From: Candidatus Nitrotoga sp. LAW
GTDB taxonomy: Bacteria > Pseudomonadota > Gammaproteobacteria > Burkholderiales > Gallionellaceae
Length of the DNA: 64,000 nucleotides
Reading direction: 5' to 3'
Assembly (NCBI GenBank): GCA_003402315.1
Contig: QFXI01000018.1
Coordinates: forward strand, 62,001 to 126,000
Below, piece after piece: positions 29,076 through 38,456 of this stretch. The position numbers were made by a program, and so were the translations under genes. Positions within the stretch are counted from its first letter, which is position 1; every line of letters starts with the position of its first letter. The notes beneath the pieces are model-generated. The model worked only from the letters and a program-made list of their open reading frames with translations. It searched no databases and was not told the DNA's origin.

Positions 29076-30281
29076 TTATGCGCGCAGCGGAATTATTTCT
29101 GCACCCGATTTCAGCTTGTCCAGATAATCAGCCCATTTCTGCATCATGTCGGTGCGGTTGGTCAGGTAGCCGGCATGGTTGTAGGTGCGACGTACCGCAT
29201 TCATTTCCACATGTGCAAGCTGTCTCTCGATCCAATCGGAAGGGTAACCCATCTCATTAAGCTTGGTGCTGCCTGTGGTGCGGGTCGCGTGGGGACTGTA
29301 TTTGCCAGACCATCCCATATTTCTGAGTGCTTGCCGCATGGCTGCGCTGGTCATCGGTTTGGTCCGGTCGTCTCGATTTGGGAAAACATGAAAATGGTTA
29401 CCGGTTACACCATGCATTGATCGCAACACCTCTACCGCTTGGGTGGGCAGCGGCATTACATGCTCTTTGCGTTTTTTCATACGCTCGGCAGGTATGCACC
29501 AGATCGCGGCATCAAGATCAAACTCAGTCCACTGAGCCTCAATGGCTTCACTGGGGCGGCACAGAGTGAACCACATGAGCCGAAATGCGGCAACAGTCTG
29601 AAAGTTGCCCTGATACCCTTCCAAATCGCGCAGCAATTGCCCGATCTCGATATCACACAAGGCGCGTTTATGCTGAGTTTTATTCTTGGGGAGCGCTTCT
29701 TTCCATTGACGTACAGGATTGGCGTAATCGTCTGAATTCTCAGAAAGCAATTCAAATATTCCATACATTGTTCGCTTGGCTTCGGCCATAACGGAAACAC
29801 CGTTATTGTCAGCGGCTTTCTTGAGGATGTTTAAAATCATTGAGGAAGTTACCTGCTTGACCGGCAGCGCCCCAATGGTGGGAAACACGACGCGCTTGAG
29901 CATTTCCTGCCGCTTATCCTTGGTGACCTTTGCCCAATCCTTGAGCGCTAACCACTCCAGTGCAACATCCTCAAAGGTGGTGGCCGTTTCCTGCTTTCGT
30001 TTGATTTTTTCCATCTGCCTGTGGTGCGCGGGGTTGATGCCCTGTTTCACCAGATCGCGCGCTTGCTCTCTTTTCTTGCGTGCATCGGCAAGGGTGAGCG
30101 CTGGAGGGGTTGCTCCGTAATCTCCAATGGCAAATACGCTTTCCTTGTCGGACAACCTGAAGCGGTAGCGCCACGCCTTCACCCCGTTAGGTTTTATTTC
30201 CAGATATAACCCCTTGCTGTCAGTGAGCTTGTAAGGCTTGGCTTGGGGCTTGGCATTTCGGCACTGGATATCATTGAGCAT
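29076..30281 (-). CDS. int: P4-type tyrosine integrase (DUF4102 plus catalytic domain)
   Basis: 401 aa. The N-terminal arm-binding domain (residues about 1-90, KLTDSKGLYLEIKPNGVKAW) is DUF4102. A core-binding helical part follows from 100 to 200. The catalytic residues are R242 (LCRPSEA), H331-x-x-R334 (HATR), H357 (LAHVE) and Y367 (TYNHAGY). The ending MMQKWADYLD is typical. It catalyses site-specific insertion and excision of the island. Its own promoter region contains three ACCCGCTTTT units, which the N-terminal domain may bind. Confidence 0.95.
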   Translation of the reverse strand: MLNDIQCRNAKPQAKPYKLTDSKGLYLEIKPNGVKAWRYRFRLSDKESVFAIGDYGATPPALTLADARKKREQARDLVKQGINPAHHRQMEKIKRKQETATTFEDVALEWLALKDWAKVTKDKRQEMLKRVVFPTIGALPVKQVTSSMILNILKKAADNNGVSVMAEAKRTMYGIFELLSENSDDYANPVRQWKEALPKNKTQHKRALCDIEIGQLLRDLEGYQGNFQTVAAFRLMWFTLCRPSEAIEAQWTEFDLDAAIWCIPAERMKKRKEHVMPLPTQAVEVLRSMHGVTGNHFHVFPNRDDRTKPMTSAAMRQALRNMGWSGKYSPHATRTTGSTKLNEMGYPSDWIERQLAHVEMNAVRRTYNHAGYLTNRTDMMQKWADYLDKLKSGAEIIPLRA

Positions 30282-30335
30282 GGCGTCTTTCCTTGGTTGT
30301 GGCCGTACCCGCTTTTTTTCTGGGTTGTTTTACGG

Positions 30336-30360
30336 CATACCCGCTTTTATACCCGCTTTT
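30336..30360. repeat. right 25-bp repeat of the island (arm-type site)
   Basis: Identical to 21626-21650, same orientation. A third unit (TACCCGCTTTTT) lies at 30306. It is 55 bases upstream of the integrase start and about 115 bases from the ychF stop. Confidence 0.75.
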
Positions 30361-30396
30361 ATTCTGGATGGCAATGTGCAATATTGAATGGCATAA

Positions 30397-30431
30397 AACA
30401 AAAAAGCCCAGTATCTACAGGGCTTTGTTTG
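30397..30431 (-). terminator. intrinsic terminator downstream of ychF
   Basis: On the minus strand AAAGCCC and GGGCTTTTTTG enclose ten bases and are followed by T-rich sequence. It stands 45 bases beyond the ychF stop, inside the inferred island boundary. Confidence 0.7.
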
Positions 30432-30474
30432 TTTATCTGGACGGCATCGGATGCCATAGGATGCCTAAAATAGC

Positions 30475-30483
30475 TTAGACGTT
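30475..30483. repeat. right copy of the probable core site, in the ychF stop
   Basis: TTAGACGTT, the complement of the last two codons and stop of ychF (N-V-stop). Same as 21555-21563. Confidence 0.5.
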
Positions 30484-31566
30484 GAAGCGGAAGTGCATAA
30501 CATCGCCATCCTGCACTAAATAGTCCTTGCCTTCTAACCGCATCTTTCCCTTTTCTTTTGCACCCGCCTCGCCCTTGCAAGCAACAAAATCATCATAACT
30601 GATCACTTCGGCGCGAATAAAGCCATGCTCGAAATCATTATGAATGACGCCCGCAGCCTGCGGTGCGGTATCGCCTATGTGTATCGTCCAGGCGCGCACT
30701 TCTTTCACTCCGGCGGTAAAGTAGGTTTGCAAACCCAACAGCTTGTAGGCCACGCGAATCAGTCGATTTAAACCGGGCTCTTCCAAACCAATGTCGGCCA
30801 GAAATTCTTTTTTATCTTCATCTGAAAGCTCTGAAATTTCCGATTCAAGCGCCGCGCAAATCGCTACTACCGGCGCACCTTCACGTACGGCGAATTCTTC
30901 CAGCCGCGTCAATAATGGATTATTTTTAAAACCATCTTCAGCCACATTGGCCACGTACATGGCAGGTTTAATCGTGAGCAGGCACAGCGGCTTAAGCGAG
31001 GCAATCTGCGCCGCGTCCAGCTTCATCATGCGCACAGGTTTGCCTTGGTTTAAATGTGCGGCAACCTGATCCAGCAATTCACCAAACTTAGCGGCTTCTT
31101 TGTCGCCGGAGCGTGCAGCCTTGGAGTTACGCAACTGGGCTTTTTCTACCGTTGTCATATCCGCCAGCGCCAATTCCGTTACGATCGTTTCAACGTCGGA
31201 AATCGGATCGATTTTGCCCGCCACGTGAATGACGTTGTCGTCCTCGAAACAGCGCACCACATTCAAAATACCATCGGTCTCACGAATATTGGCGAGGAAT
31301 TGGTTGCCCAAGCCTTCGCCCTTAGATGCCCCAGCCACCAGCCCAGCGATATCCACAAACTCTGTGATGGCATATTGCATTTTTTGCGGCTTGACAATAT
31401 CGGCCAATGCTTGCATCCGTGCATCCGGAACTTCCACAATGCCGACATTAGGCTCAATCGTACAGAACGGATAGTTCTCTGCCGCTATACCTGCCTTGGT
31501 GAGTGCATTGAATAAGGTGGACTTGCCCACATTGGGCAGACCGACGATTCCGCATTTCAGGCTCAT
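30475..31566 (-). CDS. ychF: redox-regulated ATPase/GTPase YchF (OLA1)
   Basis: 363 aa. Walker A is G-L-P-N-V-G-K-S (residues 9-16); the switch motif [19 protein letters not shown] and the C-terminal TGS-like domain ([12 protein letters not shown]) are present. It binds the ribosome and hydrolyses ATP. It sits 16 bases from pth on the same strand, a very common pair. Its last codons coincide with the inferred island junction, so the present 3' end may have been supplied or reformed by integration. Confidence 0.96.
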   Translation of the reverse strand: MSLKCGIVGLPNVGKSTLFNALTKAGIAAENYPFCTIEPNVGIVEVPDARMQALADIVKPQKMQYAITEFVDIAGLVAGASKGEGLGNQFLANIRETDGILNVVRCFEDDNVIHVAGKIDPISDVETIVTELALADMTTVEKAQLRNSKAARSGDKEAAKFGELLDQVAAHLNQGKPVRMMKLDAAQIASLKPLCLLTIKPAMYVANVAEDGFKNNPLLTRLEEFAVREGAPVVAICAALESEISELSDEDKKEFLADIGLEEPGLNRLIRVAYKLLGLQTYFTAGVKEVRAWTIHIGDTAPQAAGVIHNDFEHGFIRAEVISYDDFVACKGEAGAKEKGKMRLEGKDYLVQDGDVMHFRFNV

Positions 31567-31581
31567 GAATATTCCTTAAAA

Positions 31582-32157
31582 TTAATTACTGTGCAACTTC
31601 AGCATTGCCGCTTCCAGCTTGCCCTCGACTATCAGGGGAGCCACATCCAGCGCACGCTGCATGGCGTGTTCGATTAACTCCATTTCTTCACGGCGCGGGG
31701 CATTCAGCACATAGTTAACCACGTCCGCACGTTCGCCAGGATGACCAATGCCGATGCGTAGCCGCCAAAAATCGCGCGTGCCAAGATGCGCAAAAATGTC
31801 CTTCAAGCCGTTGTGTCCGCCGTGGCCACCACCGAGTTTAAGCTTGACGCTGCCCGGCGGCAAATCGAGTTCATCATGCACGACCAAGATGTGCCGAGGT
31901 TCGATTTTGTGGAACTGGGCCAGTGCCCCTACTGCACGGCCACTGATATTCATAAAGGTTTGCGGCTTGAGCAGGAATAATTCGCGGCCATGCAGCTGAC
32001 CGCGCGCGACCAAGCCGTGGAACTTGCTTTCAGGCTTAAAAGTGAATGGGTGCATGCGCGCAAACGTGTCCACCCACCAGAATCCAGCGTTATGCCGGGT
32101 GAAATCATATTCACGACCGGGATTACCCAACCCGACAATTAACTTGATTTCACTCAT
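31582..32157 (-). CDS. pth: peptidyl-tRNA hydrolase
   Basis: 191 aa from ATG 32157 ([20 protein letters not shown]); an upstream in-frame start would lie within the rplY terminator. The catalytic histidine lies in [11 protein letters not shown], and the HDELDLPPG and [13 protein letters not shown] blocks are intact. It releases tRNA from stalled peptidyl-tRNA. It lies between rplY and ychF. Confidence 0.96.
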   Translation of the reverse strand: MSEIKLIVGLGNPGREYDFTRHNAGFWWVDTFARMHPFTFKPESKFHGLVARGQLHGRELFLLKPQTFMNISGRAVGALAQFHKIEPRHILVVHDELDLPPGSVKLKLGGGHGGHNGLKDIFAHLGTRDFWRLRIGIGHPGERADVVNYVLNAPRREEMELIEHAMQRALDVAPLIVEGKLEAAMLKLHSN

Positions 32158-32197
32158 TTTTAGTTTACACCATGTGAAAAACCGTTCACGACATGTT

Positions 32198-32238
32198 AAA
32201 AACCCGCCATACACTGAAGAGTGCATGGCGGGTTTTTA
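32198..32238. terminator. bidirectional-looking terminator between rplY and pth
   Basis: AAAAACCCGCCAT and ATGGCGGGTTTTT enclose about 14 bases. It is a strong 12-base stem with T tracts on either strand, placed just after the rplY stop. Confidence 0.85.
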
Positions 32239-32253
32239 ATGGTAATACTTATG

Positions 32254-32907
32254 CTATTTAGATTTCGCCGCAGGTTTTGCCGCAGCTTTCGCATCAGCAG
32301 GCGCGGCGGCAGCCGCTGCCGCCAATGCTTCGGCTTCAACCGCGCCACGTGGTACTTGGACGGTGGCCACTACGGCCTCTCCAATGTAGACACCTGCCGC
32401 TTCTACGCCTTTAGGTAGATTGAGGTCAGACACATGGATGGAATGGTTTAGCGCCAGAGTGGACAGATCGACCTCGATAAATTCGGGCAAGTCGGCTGGC
32501 AAACAAGCGATATTCAGATCATTCATCACGTGGGAGACGATACCTCCGTTCAGCTTCACCCCAGGGGCGATATCGGCATTTACAAAGTGCAATGGCACTT
32601 TCATATGGATCTTTTTATTTGATTCCACGCGCTGAAAATCGATATGTTGTACTTGTTGGCGAAATGGATGCATCTGGAAATCGCGCAATAGCACTTGCTC
32701 TTTTTTGCCATCCAAATCCAGTGTCAGGATGGAAGCATGAAACGCTTCTTTACGCAGGCTGTAATACAGATTGTTGTGGTCAAGGTCAATCAACGTAGGC
32801 TCAACGCCACCATACACGATGCCAGGCACGCGGCCAGATTTGCGCAGACGGCGGCTCGCACCCGTTCCTTGCGCCTTGCGGGATATTGCGCTTAGTTCGA
32901 TTTTCAT
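32254..32907 (-). CDS. rplY: 50S ribosomal protein L25/general stress protein Ctc
   Basis: 217 aa from ATG 32907 with GGAGA upstream. Residues 1-95 are the 5S rRNA-binding L25 domain ([20 protein letters not shown]). Residues 96-190 are the Ctc beta domain, and an Ala/Lys-rich tail ends the protein. It is the long, two-domain form usual in betaproteobacteria. It lies downstream of prs. Confidence 0.95.
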   Translation of the reverse strand: MKIELSAISRKAQGTGASRRLRKSGRVPGIVYGGVEPTLIDLDHNNLYYSLRKEAFHASILTLDLDGKKEQVLLRDFQMHPFRQQVQHIDFQRVESNKKIHMKVPLHFVNADIAPGVKLNGGIVSHVMNDLNIACLPADLPEFIEVDLSTLALNHSIHVSDLNLPKGVEAAGVYIGEAVVATVQVPRGAVEAEALAAAAAAAPADAKAAAKPAAKSK

Positions 32908-32990
32908 TTTGTTTCTCCACTTCAAATTCGGAATCACCCGCGACCAGGTAATTCCAGGTTACGTGGCAGTCAAAATGACTGCCACAAAAA

Positions 32991-33944
32991 TTATTCCATA
33001 AATAATGAGCTGACGGACTCTTCCGCATGGATGCGACGAATTGTTTCAGCCAATAACTCAGCCACACTCAACTGGCGAATACGCTTGCAAGCTGTCGCCT
33101 CAATGCTCAGCGGAATAGTGTCGGTCACGACCAGTTCATCTATTGCGGAACTCTCTATACGCTCAATCGCCGAGCCAGACAGCACTGGGTGTGTGCAATA
33201 CGCCACTACCTTTTCCGCGCCCTTAGCTTTTAGTGCATCAGCAGCTTCGCATAAGGTATTCCCGGTATCGACCAGGTCATCCATGATCAAACAGGTTCGG
33301 TCTACCACTTCACCAATGATGTTCATCACCTTGGCCACGTTGGGCTTGGGGCGACGCTTGTCGATGATGGTGAGATCAGCTTCCAAACGCTTGGCTAATG
33401 CCCGTGCGCGTACTACGCCGCCCACGTCCGGCGAAACTACCACCAGATTTTTGTAATCATGCTTCCACACATCCGCCAACAAAATTGGGCTAGCGTAGAT
33501 GTTGTCTACAGGAATATCGAAAAATCCCTGGATCTGATCCGAATGCAAATCCATGGTCAGAACGCGGTCCACGCCAACACCACTAAGCATGTTCGCTACC
33601 ACTTTGGCCGTAATTGCCACGCGCGCTGAACGCGGGCGCCGATCCTGTCGGGCATAACCAAAATAGGGTAGCGCGGCGATAATACGTCCAGCGGAAGCGC
33701 GTTTAAGCGCATCCACCATGACCAGCACTTCCATTAGACTATCGTTGGTTGGGGCACATGTTGATTGCAGAACGAATACGTCTTTGCCGCGCACGTTATC
33801 GAGAATTTCTATCATCACCTCGCCGTCTGAAAAACGGCCAACGGTGGCTCGCCCAAGTTGAATATTAAGGTGCTGCGCTACATATTGTGCAAGCTTAGGA
33901 TTGGCATTGCCGGTGAACACCATCAAGCTGTCGTCGGACACCAT
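32991..33944 (-). CDS. prs: ribose-phosphate pyrophosphokinase
   Basis: 317 aa from ATG 33944 behind AAGGGGAG. It makes PRPP from ribose 5-phosphate and ATP, feeding purF in this window as well as histidine and pyridine synthesis. The PRPP-binding loop ([12 protein letters not shown]), the flexible-loop [11 protein letters not shown] and the ATP site ([16 protein letters not shown]) are present. A terminator-like hairpin lies in its leader, just after tRNA-Gln. Confidence 0.97.
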   Translation of the reverse strand: MVSDDSLMVFTGNANPKLAQYVAQHLNIQLGRATVGRFSDGEVMIEILDNVRGKDVFVLQSTCAPTNDSLMEVLVMVDALKRASAGRIIAALPYFGYARQDRRPRSARVAITAKVVANMLSGVGVDRVLTMDLHSDQIQGFFDIPVDNIYASPILLADVWKHDYKNLVVVSPDVGGVVRARALAKRLEADLTIIDKRRPKPNVAKVMNIIGEVVDRTCLIMDDLVDTGNTLCEAADALKAKGAEKVVAYCTHPVLSGSAIERIESSAIDELVVTDTIPLSIEATACKRIRQLSVAELLAETIRRIHAEESVSSLFME

Positions 33945-33953
33945 GCTCCCCTT

Positions 33954-33977
33954 AAATAAAAACGGGCGCAAGCGCCC
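33954..33977 (-). terminator. terminator/attenuator hairpin between tRNA-Gln and prs
   Basis: On the minus strand GGGCGC-TT-GCGCCC followed by GTTTTTATTT. It is well formed and lies about 25 bases beyond the tRNA and 10 before the prs start. It would end or reduce tRNA transcription into prs. Confidence 0.75.
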
Positions 33978-34003
33978 TCAAACAAGCAACATCCTTCAAA
34001 AAC

Positions 34004-34078
34004 TGGCTGGGGAGGTAGGGATCGAACCTACGAATGCCGGAATCAAAATCCGGTGCCTTACCACTTGGCGACTCCCCA
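34004..34078 (-). tRNA. tRNA-Gln(TTG)
   Basis: 75 bases with encoded CCA. The acceptor stem TGGGGAG pairs with CTCCCCA. The anticodon loop TTTTGAT between CCGGA and TCCGG gives anticodon TTG (reads CAA/CAG). Its place between ispE and prs is conserved in betaproteobacteria. Confidence 0.97.
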
Positions 34079-34091
34079 ATAATCTTGCATT

Positions 34092-34958
34092 TCACACTAC
34101 GGTAAGGTCCCGTAGTGGATGCTGCGGTAAACCACGCGCTACAATACCCTTCATGTCTGACGGCAAACTTTCTATAACTGTTTGCGCCTCTGCTTCAGTA
34201 ACAAATTCAGCAAACACACAAGCACCAGATCCACTCATCCGAGCCTGCGCAAATTGCTCAAGCCAAACAAGGTGCCGCGCCACTTCCGGATATAAACCAC
34301 ATACCACTGATTGTAAATCGTTGCGTGGTAGCCGTAGCGGAAGGCCGCGAATTCTGAGGGAAATCGCATCCCGTGTCAATTCCAAGTTCGCAAAATCCAA
34401 GTGTGCGAATACCTTTGCCGTAGCGACATGCACTGGTGGGAACAACACCACATACCAAGCATCCGGCACATCGTAGGCCTGTAGCTGCTCGCCTATGCCT
34501 TCCGCATAGGCATTTTCACCAAACACAAATACCGGTACGTCCGCACCCAAAGATAAGCCTATCTCCATCAACCGTTCGCGCGACAACTCCAAGTTCCATA
34601 GGTTATTCAGAGCAAGGAGTGTAGTGGCTGCATCCGAACTGCCGCCACCCAAACCACCGCCCATAGGGATACGTTTTTCCAGCGTTATGTCCACACCCAA
34701 CTTGCAACCGCATTCCTTTTGCAGCAGACGTGCGGCACGCACGCATAAATCCTGTTCCTGTGATACACCATCAAGCGCATTGATACGGCGCACCCCCCCA
34801 TTTTTGCTCAACGAAAAATGTAATATGTCACTGAAATCAATGAAACGAAACAGGGTTTGCAATAGGTGATAGCCGTCCATCCTACGCCCTACCACATGTA
34901 AAAAAAGGTTAAGCTTGGCTGGTGCCGGAAAGGTTAAAGTGTTCGTTATATTTCCCAT
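34092..34958 (-). CDS. ispE: 4-diphosphocytidyl-2-C-methyl-D-erythritol kinase
   Basis: 288 aa, GHMP kinase fold. The N-terminal APAKLNLFLHVVGRR and the ATP loop PMGGGLGGGSSDAA are intact; a second GSGACVFAEF motif is near the end. It is the fourth step of the MEP isoprenoid pathway. It overlaps lolB by 13 bases, so they are cotranscribed. Confidence 0.96.
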   Translation of the reverse strand: MGNITNTLTFPAPAKLNLFLHVVGRRMDGYHLLQTLFRFIDFSDILHFSLSKNGGVRRINALDGVSQEQDLCVRAARLLQKECGCKLGVDITLEKRIPMGGGLGGGSSDAATTLLALNNLWNLELSRERLMEIGLSLGADVPVFVFGENAYAEGIGEQLQAYDVPDAWYVVLFPPVHVATAKVFAHLDFANLELTRDAISLRIRGLPLRLPRNDLQSVVCGLYPEVARHLVWLEQFAQARMSGSGACVFAEFVTEAEAQTVIESLPSDMKGIVARGLPQHPLRDLTVV

Positions 34959-35512
34959 TCATCGATCAGCAATTGGATTTCCAGTCCATCACGTTGTAAA
35001 ACGAGACGTAACGGCAAGCTATCCAGAGTTTGTGCGGCATAACGTGTATAGCGTATTGTCCAGTTATCCTGGCTTAACAGCATCACTTGCCCGTTGGTAT
35101 CATGCTCAATGTTAAATGCGCCCCTTGGCGCTGGCAACGCCAGCACCCAATAGCGCAAGCCAGACAATGGCAAATGCCAGCCTAGTACTTGCTGGGTTAA
35201 TTCGTCAACGTCTTTTGCTGCGTAGTGCTTAAACGGCATATTCAGTACTGCACCCCTCATATCACTACGAATGCGGGCCACAGTCTGTCCAAATGGTGCA
35301 AGCAGCAGGATTTCATCTGCCCCAGCATAATGCATCCAGCGTACCCCAGATAAAGATCGATTTCCGTCATGTTTTACGGCGATCCGTCCAGACAGCACAA
35401 AAGGTGCATGTTCCGTCTGTATGGGTCGTTTAATGGACTGGGGCTTTGGTGGCGTAGCTGCGCAACCAACCAGCAACAAGAGACACAGCAGCAGTAAAAA
35501 TCTATATCTCAA
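34946..35512 (-). CDS. lolB: outer-membrane lipoprotein insertion factor LolB
   Basis: 188 aa with a lipoprotein signal (LVGC, C17). LolB anchors to the outer membrane and receives lipoproteins from LolA. The middle block SGRIAVKHDGNRSLSGVRW fits the family. It is divergent in sequence, as LolB proteins usually are; the call leans on the lolB-ispE-tRNA-Gln-prs order. Confidence 0.85.
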   Translation of the reverse strand: MRYRFLLLLCLLLLVGCAATPPKPQSIKRPIQTEHAPFVLSGRIAVKHDGNRSLSGVRWMHYAGADEILLLAPFGQTVARIRSDMRGAVLNMPFKHYAAKDVDELTQQVLGWHLPLSGLRYWVLALPAPRGAFNIEHDTNGQVMLLSQDNWTIRYTRYAAQTLDSLPLRLVLQRDGLEIQLLIDEWEI

Positions 35513-37227
35513 GGCGTAAATTTCTTAATGACAACCTGTAGTACTGTACTCTCAGGGTTGGCCATTAGTGCATCGTTCCACATTTTTTTTGCTTGTTCTT
35601 TTTCACCTTGTACCCACAGCACTTCGCCAAGATGCGCGGCAATTTCTGGATCTGGATTGACGGCATAGGCACGGCGCAGGAACTCCAAGCTCTTGGATAA
35701 ATTACCCAAGCGATAATACCCAAAACCCATACTGTCAATGATGCCGGCGTCCTCTGGAGCAAGCTGGTATGCCTTCTCCACCAATTGCATCGCTTCCGGC
35801 ACGCGCTCATTGCGCTCCAGCAGGCCATAGCCTAACGCGTTATAAGCTTGCGCGTTGCCAGGCTCGATCTCGATCAATTTTCGCATCATCTGTTCAAATG
35901 CATCATGTTTCCCGGCTTTATCCGCTAGCATCGCCGCTTCATACATTAGGTCTGGTTGGTTAGGTAACTTTTCCAGTCCTTGCATGAGCACCTGATAGGC
36001 AGATTCAAATTGTTTCGCGTCACGCAGAATTTGTGCTTCAACCATGGCTAGCTGTACGCGCTGTTGATTGTTTTTCGTAGCGGTCTTGTGCAAAATTTGC
36101 CGCGCTTCATTCAACTTACCCGATTTATTGGTCAGGTAAGCCATGCGTAAGCGTGCGGAAAAGTTATATTCCCCATCCTTTACCTTGTTGTAATTCTGCA
36201 TTGCCTCTTCATCATGCTTTTTTGCTTCACTTAATTGGCCAAGGTAAAAATACACTACACTTTCATCTTTCTTTTTATTAGTAAGGGCTTGCTGCAACTC
36301 TTTCTCGCCACGGTCCAGCTCACCCAAATCTAACGACAACAATCCCACCGCGAACGCCAGATCGGCGTTGTCTGGATATGCATTAAGCAGCCGCTGAAAT
36401 TCGGCGCGCGCTTCTTGGTTCTGCTTTTGTTCCATCAACGCGCGCGCATAAAACAGGCGCACCTCTTTGGTATCAGGATAAGATTCAAGATATTTTTTTA
36501 ATAATGCTAATGCCTGCTGCGGCGCCACACTTTTCAACAATTGAGCATTAAGCAGTACGGCACTGTCCCATTCCGGGCGTAAAGTATATGCTTGCTGGGC
36601 TTCTTCCAAGGCTAACTCGTGCTTACCTGCGGCTTCTGCTGCCTGCGCCAGCGCCCAACGCGCTTCCGCCACGCGTGGATAAGGTTGTGCCAGCTCACGA
36701 AGAAAATTGAATGCAATACTTTTATCGGGATAGCTTGTGATCATTGGAGAAATCCGCATAAAAATATTTCCAACATTTTCTGTTGTTGCGGCTAATAAAC
36801 TCTTGAGATGCGGGCGTGATTCATCAAGTTTTCCGCCACTTATCAGCAGAGTGGCTAAAGCCTGCTTTGCCAGCAGTGAATTAGGCTCTATTTCCAACCA
36901 CAGATTGAACGCTGCCATCGCCTTGTCCATCTGGCGCGTCTCAAAAGCTAAATGTGCGGCATAGCGCGCCAGGCGCGGATCACGCGTAGAATTGGCCAGC
37001 TTTAGATAAAGATGCGCAGCCAACTCAGGCTGGTCACGCTGCAAGGCCATTTCACCGAGGAGATACTCATAGAGCACCTCCTCGGTCAATTCCTGCTTCG
37101 GCAGCTCCGCTTGCTTTTCAGCTTTAAACCCTGGTTTCTCCGTTTGCCCCGTGTCCTGTTGCGACGCGTGCGCACAAGAAATCAGCAGCAATGCAAAAAT
37201 AATTGTGCTACGTTTTAAATTCATCAT
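35509..37227 (-). CDS. TPR-repeat protein, probable envelope lipoprotein
   Basis: 572 aa. The N-terminus is a signal (IIFALLLISCAHA) with a possible lipobox at L-I-S-C. At least nine tetratricopeptide repeats follow (for example LYLKLANSTRDPRLARYAAH, AYNALGYGLLERNERVPEAM). It overlaps lolB by four bases. Genes of this kind precede lolB in many betaproteobacteria, and a role in outer-membrane or exopolysaccharide assembly is plausible but unproven. Confidence 0.85.
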   Translation of the reverse strand: MMNLKRSTIIFALLLISCAHASQQDTGQTEKPGFKAEKQAELPKQELTEEVLYEYLLGEMALQRDQPELAAHLYLKLANSTRDPRLARYAAHLAFETRQMDKAMAAFNLWLEIEPNSLLAKQALATLLISGGKLDESRPHLKSLLAATTENVGNIFMRISPMITSYPDKSIAFNFLRELAQPYPRVAEARWALAQAAEAAGKHELALEEAQQAYTLRPEWDSAVLLNAQLLKSVAPQQALALLKKYLESYPDTKEVRLFYARALMEQKQNQEARAEFQRLLNAYPDNADLAFAVGLLSLDLGELDRGEKELQQALTNKKKDESVVYFYLGQLSEAKKHDEEAMQNYNKVKDGEYNFSARLRMAYLTNKSGKLNEARQILHKTATKNNQQRVQLAMVEAQILRDAKQFESAYQVLMQGLEKLPNQPDLMYEAAMLADKAGKHDAFEQMMRKLIEIEPGNAQAYNALGYGLLERNERVPEAMQLVEKAYQLAPEDAGIIDSMGFGYYRLGNLSKSLEFLRRAYAVNPDPEIAAHLGEVLWVQGEKEQAKKMWNDALMANPESTVLQVVIKKFTP

Positions 37228-37517
37228 AATTTAATAGGTAGGTATTTTAAAAAATTCATGGAACTACTATATGCCCTCTGATTGAGCCCTTATCACTATT
37301 GAATCGCGTCAAAGCGAAGGGTAGCTCAGATTCGAAGAGCGTCCAAATGCGTTCTACGGAATTCCTATGCGTTTAGATTATTGCTTTATATAAGTAAATT
37401 ATAAATCTCTTAGGAAGCCCCTAATTTTGTTACCTGACGCGACTGAATAATTTCATTTTGATGTACAACGACATATTAGGTTATATTCACCCTTACATAC
37501 AAACTGCATCAGCACTA

Positions 37518-38456
37518 ATGTCAGTCACTGCACCAATCACCCTATCCGCACGCAACCTGATTCGCCGCTTCGGTCAACGCGAGGTCATTCATGGCGTATC
37601 GTTAGAGCTTCGGCATGGCGAAGTGCTTGGCCTGCTTGGGCACAATGGGGCCGGCAAAAGTACAACGTTACAAATGCTTACCGGGGCACTTTTGCCGCAT
37701 TCGGGGGAAATTGAAATATGCGGCTTCGACCTAATACGCCAGTCCCAAAAAGCTAAGGCACAAACCGGATTCTTGCCAGAAACGCCCCCTTTATACCGTG
37801 AAATGAGCGTAAATGATTTCCTTCTATTCGCCGCCAAGTTGCATCGTATACCCCGTGCGCAGATTGCGGATGCTTTGACCGAAACCAAACGCCGATGCGG
37901 TTTACAGGACAGTGGAAAAAAAATCATCGGGACACTTTCCAAAGGCTATCAGCAACGTGTTGGCATTGCGCAAGCAATCATTCATCAACCAGAAGTAATC
38001 ATTCTCGACGAACCCACTGTTGGCCTTGATCCATCCCAAATCCGCGACATCCGCGCATTGATCCGCGAACTGGGAAATATGCACAGCGTTATTCTTTCTA
38101 CCCATCTGCTGGGCGAAGTGGAAAGCATTTGTGACCGCGTCGAAATTATGCATCACGGTCGCCTAATCTACGGTGACAGCAGCACAAAAATGCAACAATA
38201 TGGCAGTCAATCAGGCTTCATCGTCACCCTGCTGGCGCCGCCTGCACTCTCCGAATTGCAAGCCATCGCCGACGTACAGCAAGTAGACCCGCTTTCCACC
38301 ACGCAGTTCCGCATTCTGCATGCAGTTAACACAAACCCAAGTGTTGTGTTGCTCGCACTCGCCGCACAACATGGCTGGCAAGCGGAGCAACTCGTTCCGT
38401 TGCAAACGCGATTGGAAGATGTGTTTATGCAAATCACCCAAGATGAAAAATTATGA
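37518..38456 (+). CDS. ABC transporter ATP-binding protein (GldA-like)
   Basis: About 312 aa from ATG 37518; starts at 37458/37461 are also open, none with a clear ribosome site. Walker A is GHNGAGKST; the signature is LSKGYQQRVGIAQA and Walker B is VIILDEPTVGLD. It overlaps the permease gene by four bases. With the next two genes it forms a three-part exporter resembling GldA-GldF-GldG (gliding-type ABC systems), also annotated as Nos/Nat-like. The substrate is unknown. Confidence 0.9.
   Translation: MSVTAPITLSARNLIRRFGQREVIHGVSLELRHGEVLGLLGHNGAGKSTTLQMLTGALLPHSGEIEICGFDLIRQSQKAKAQTGFLPETPPLYREMSVNDFLLFAAKLHRIPRAQIADALTETKRRCGLQDSGKKIIGTLSKGYQQRVGIAQAIIHQPEVIILDEPTVGLDPSQIRDIRALIRELGNMHSVILSTHLLGEVESICDRVEIMHHGRLIYGDSSTKMQQYGSQSGFIVTLLAPPALSELQAIADVQQVDPLSTTQFRILHAVNTNPSVVLLALAAQHGWQAEQLVPLQTRLEDVFMQITQDEKL

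Larger units (their letters stand above)
21555..30483. mobile_element. integrated genomic island with P4-type integrase, inserted at the ychF 3' end
   Basis: The limits are set by TTAGACGTT at 21555 and 30475; the right copy is the ychF stop region. Inside each lies the same 25-bp repeat (21626 and 30336) made of ACCCGCTTTT units. The integrase is at the right edge, and nearly all genes run leftward from it: int, a 272-aa unknown, AlpA, HTH, KilA-N, a winged-helix Rep-like protein, two overlapping unknowns, DUF2513 and a 297-aa unknown. A secreted protein faces the other way near the left end. No capsid, terminase or conjugation genes are present. It is 8.9 kb, the size of a phage satellite or small integrative element. 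Whether it can still move is unknown. Confidence 0.75.

Noticed and set aside
21626..30360. Taking the 25-bp repeats themselves as the attachment cores
   Set aside because: Not excluded, but each repeat is built of tandem units and a third unit lies before int, which fits integrase arm sites better. The 9-bp copies at the ychF stop are better core candidates.
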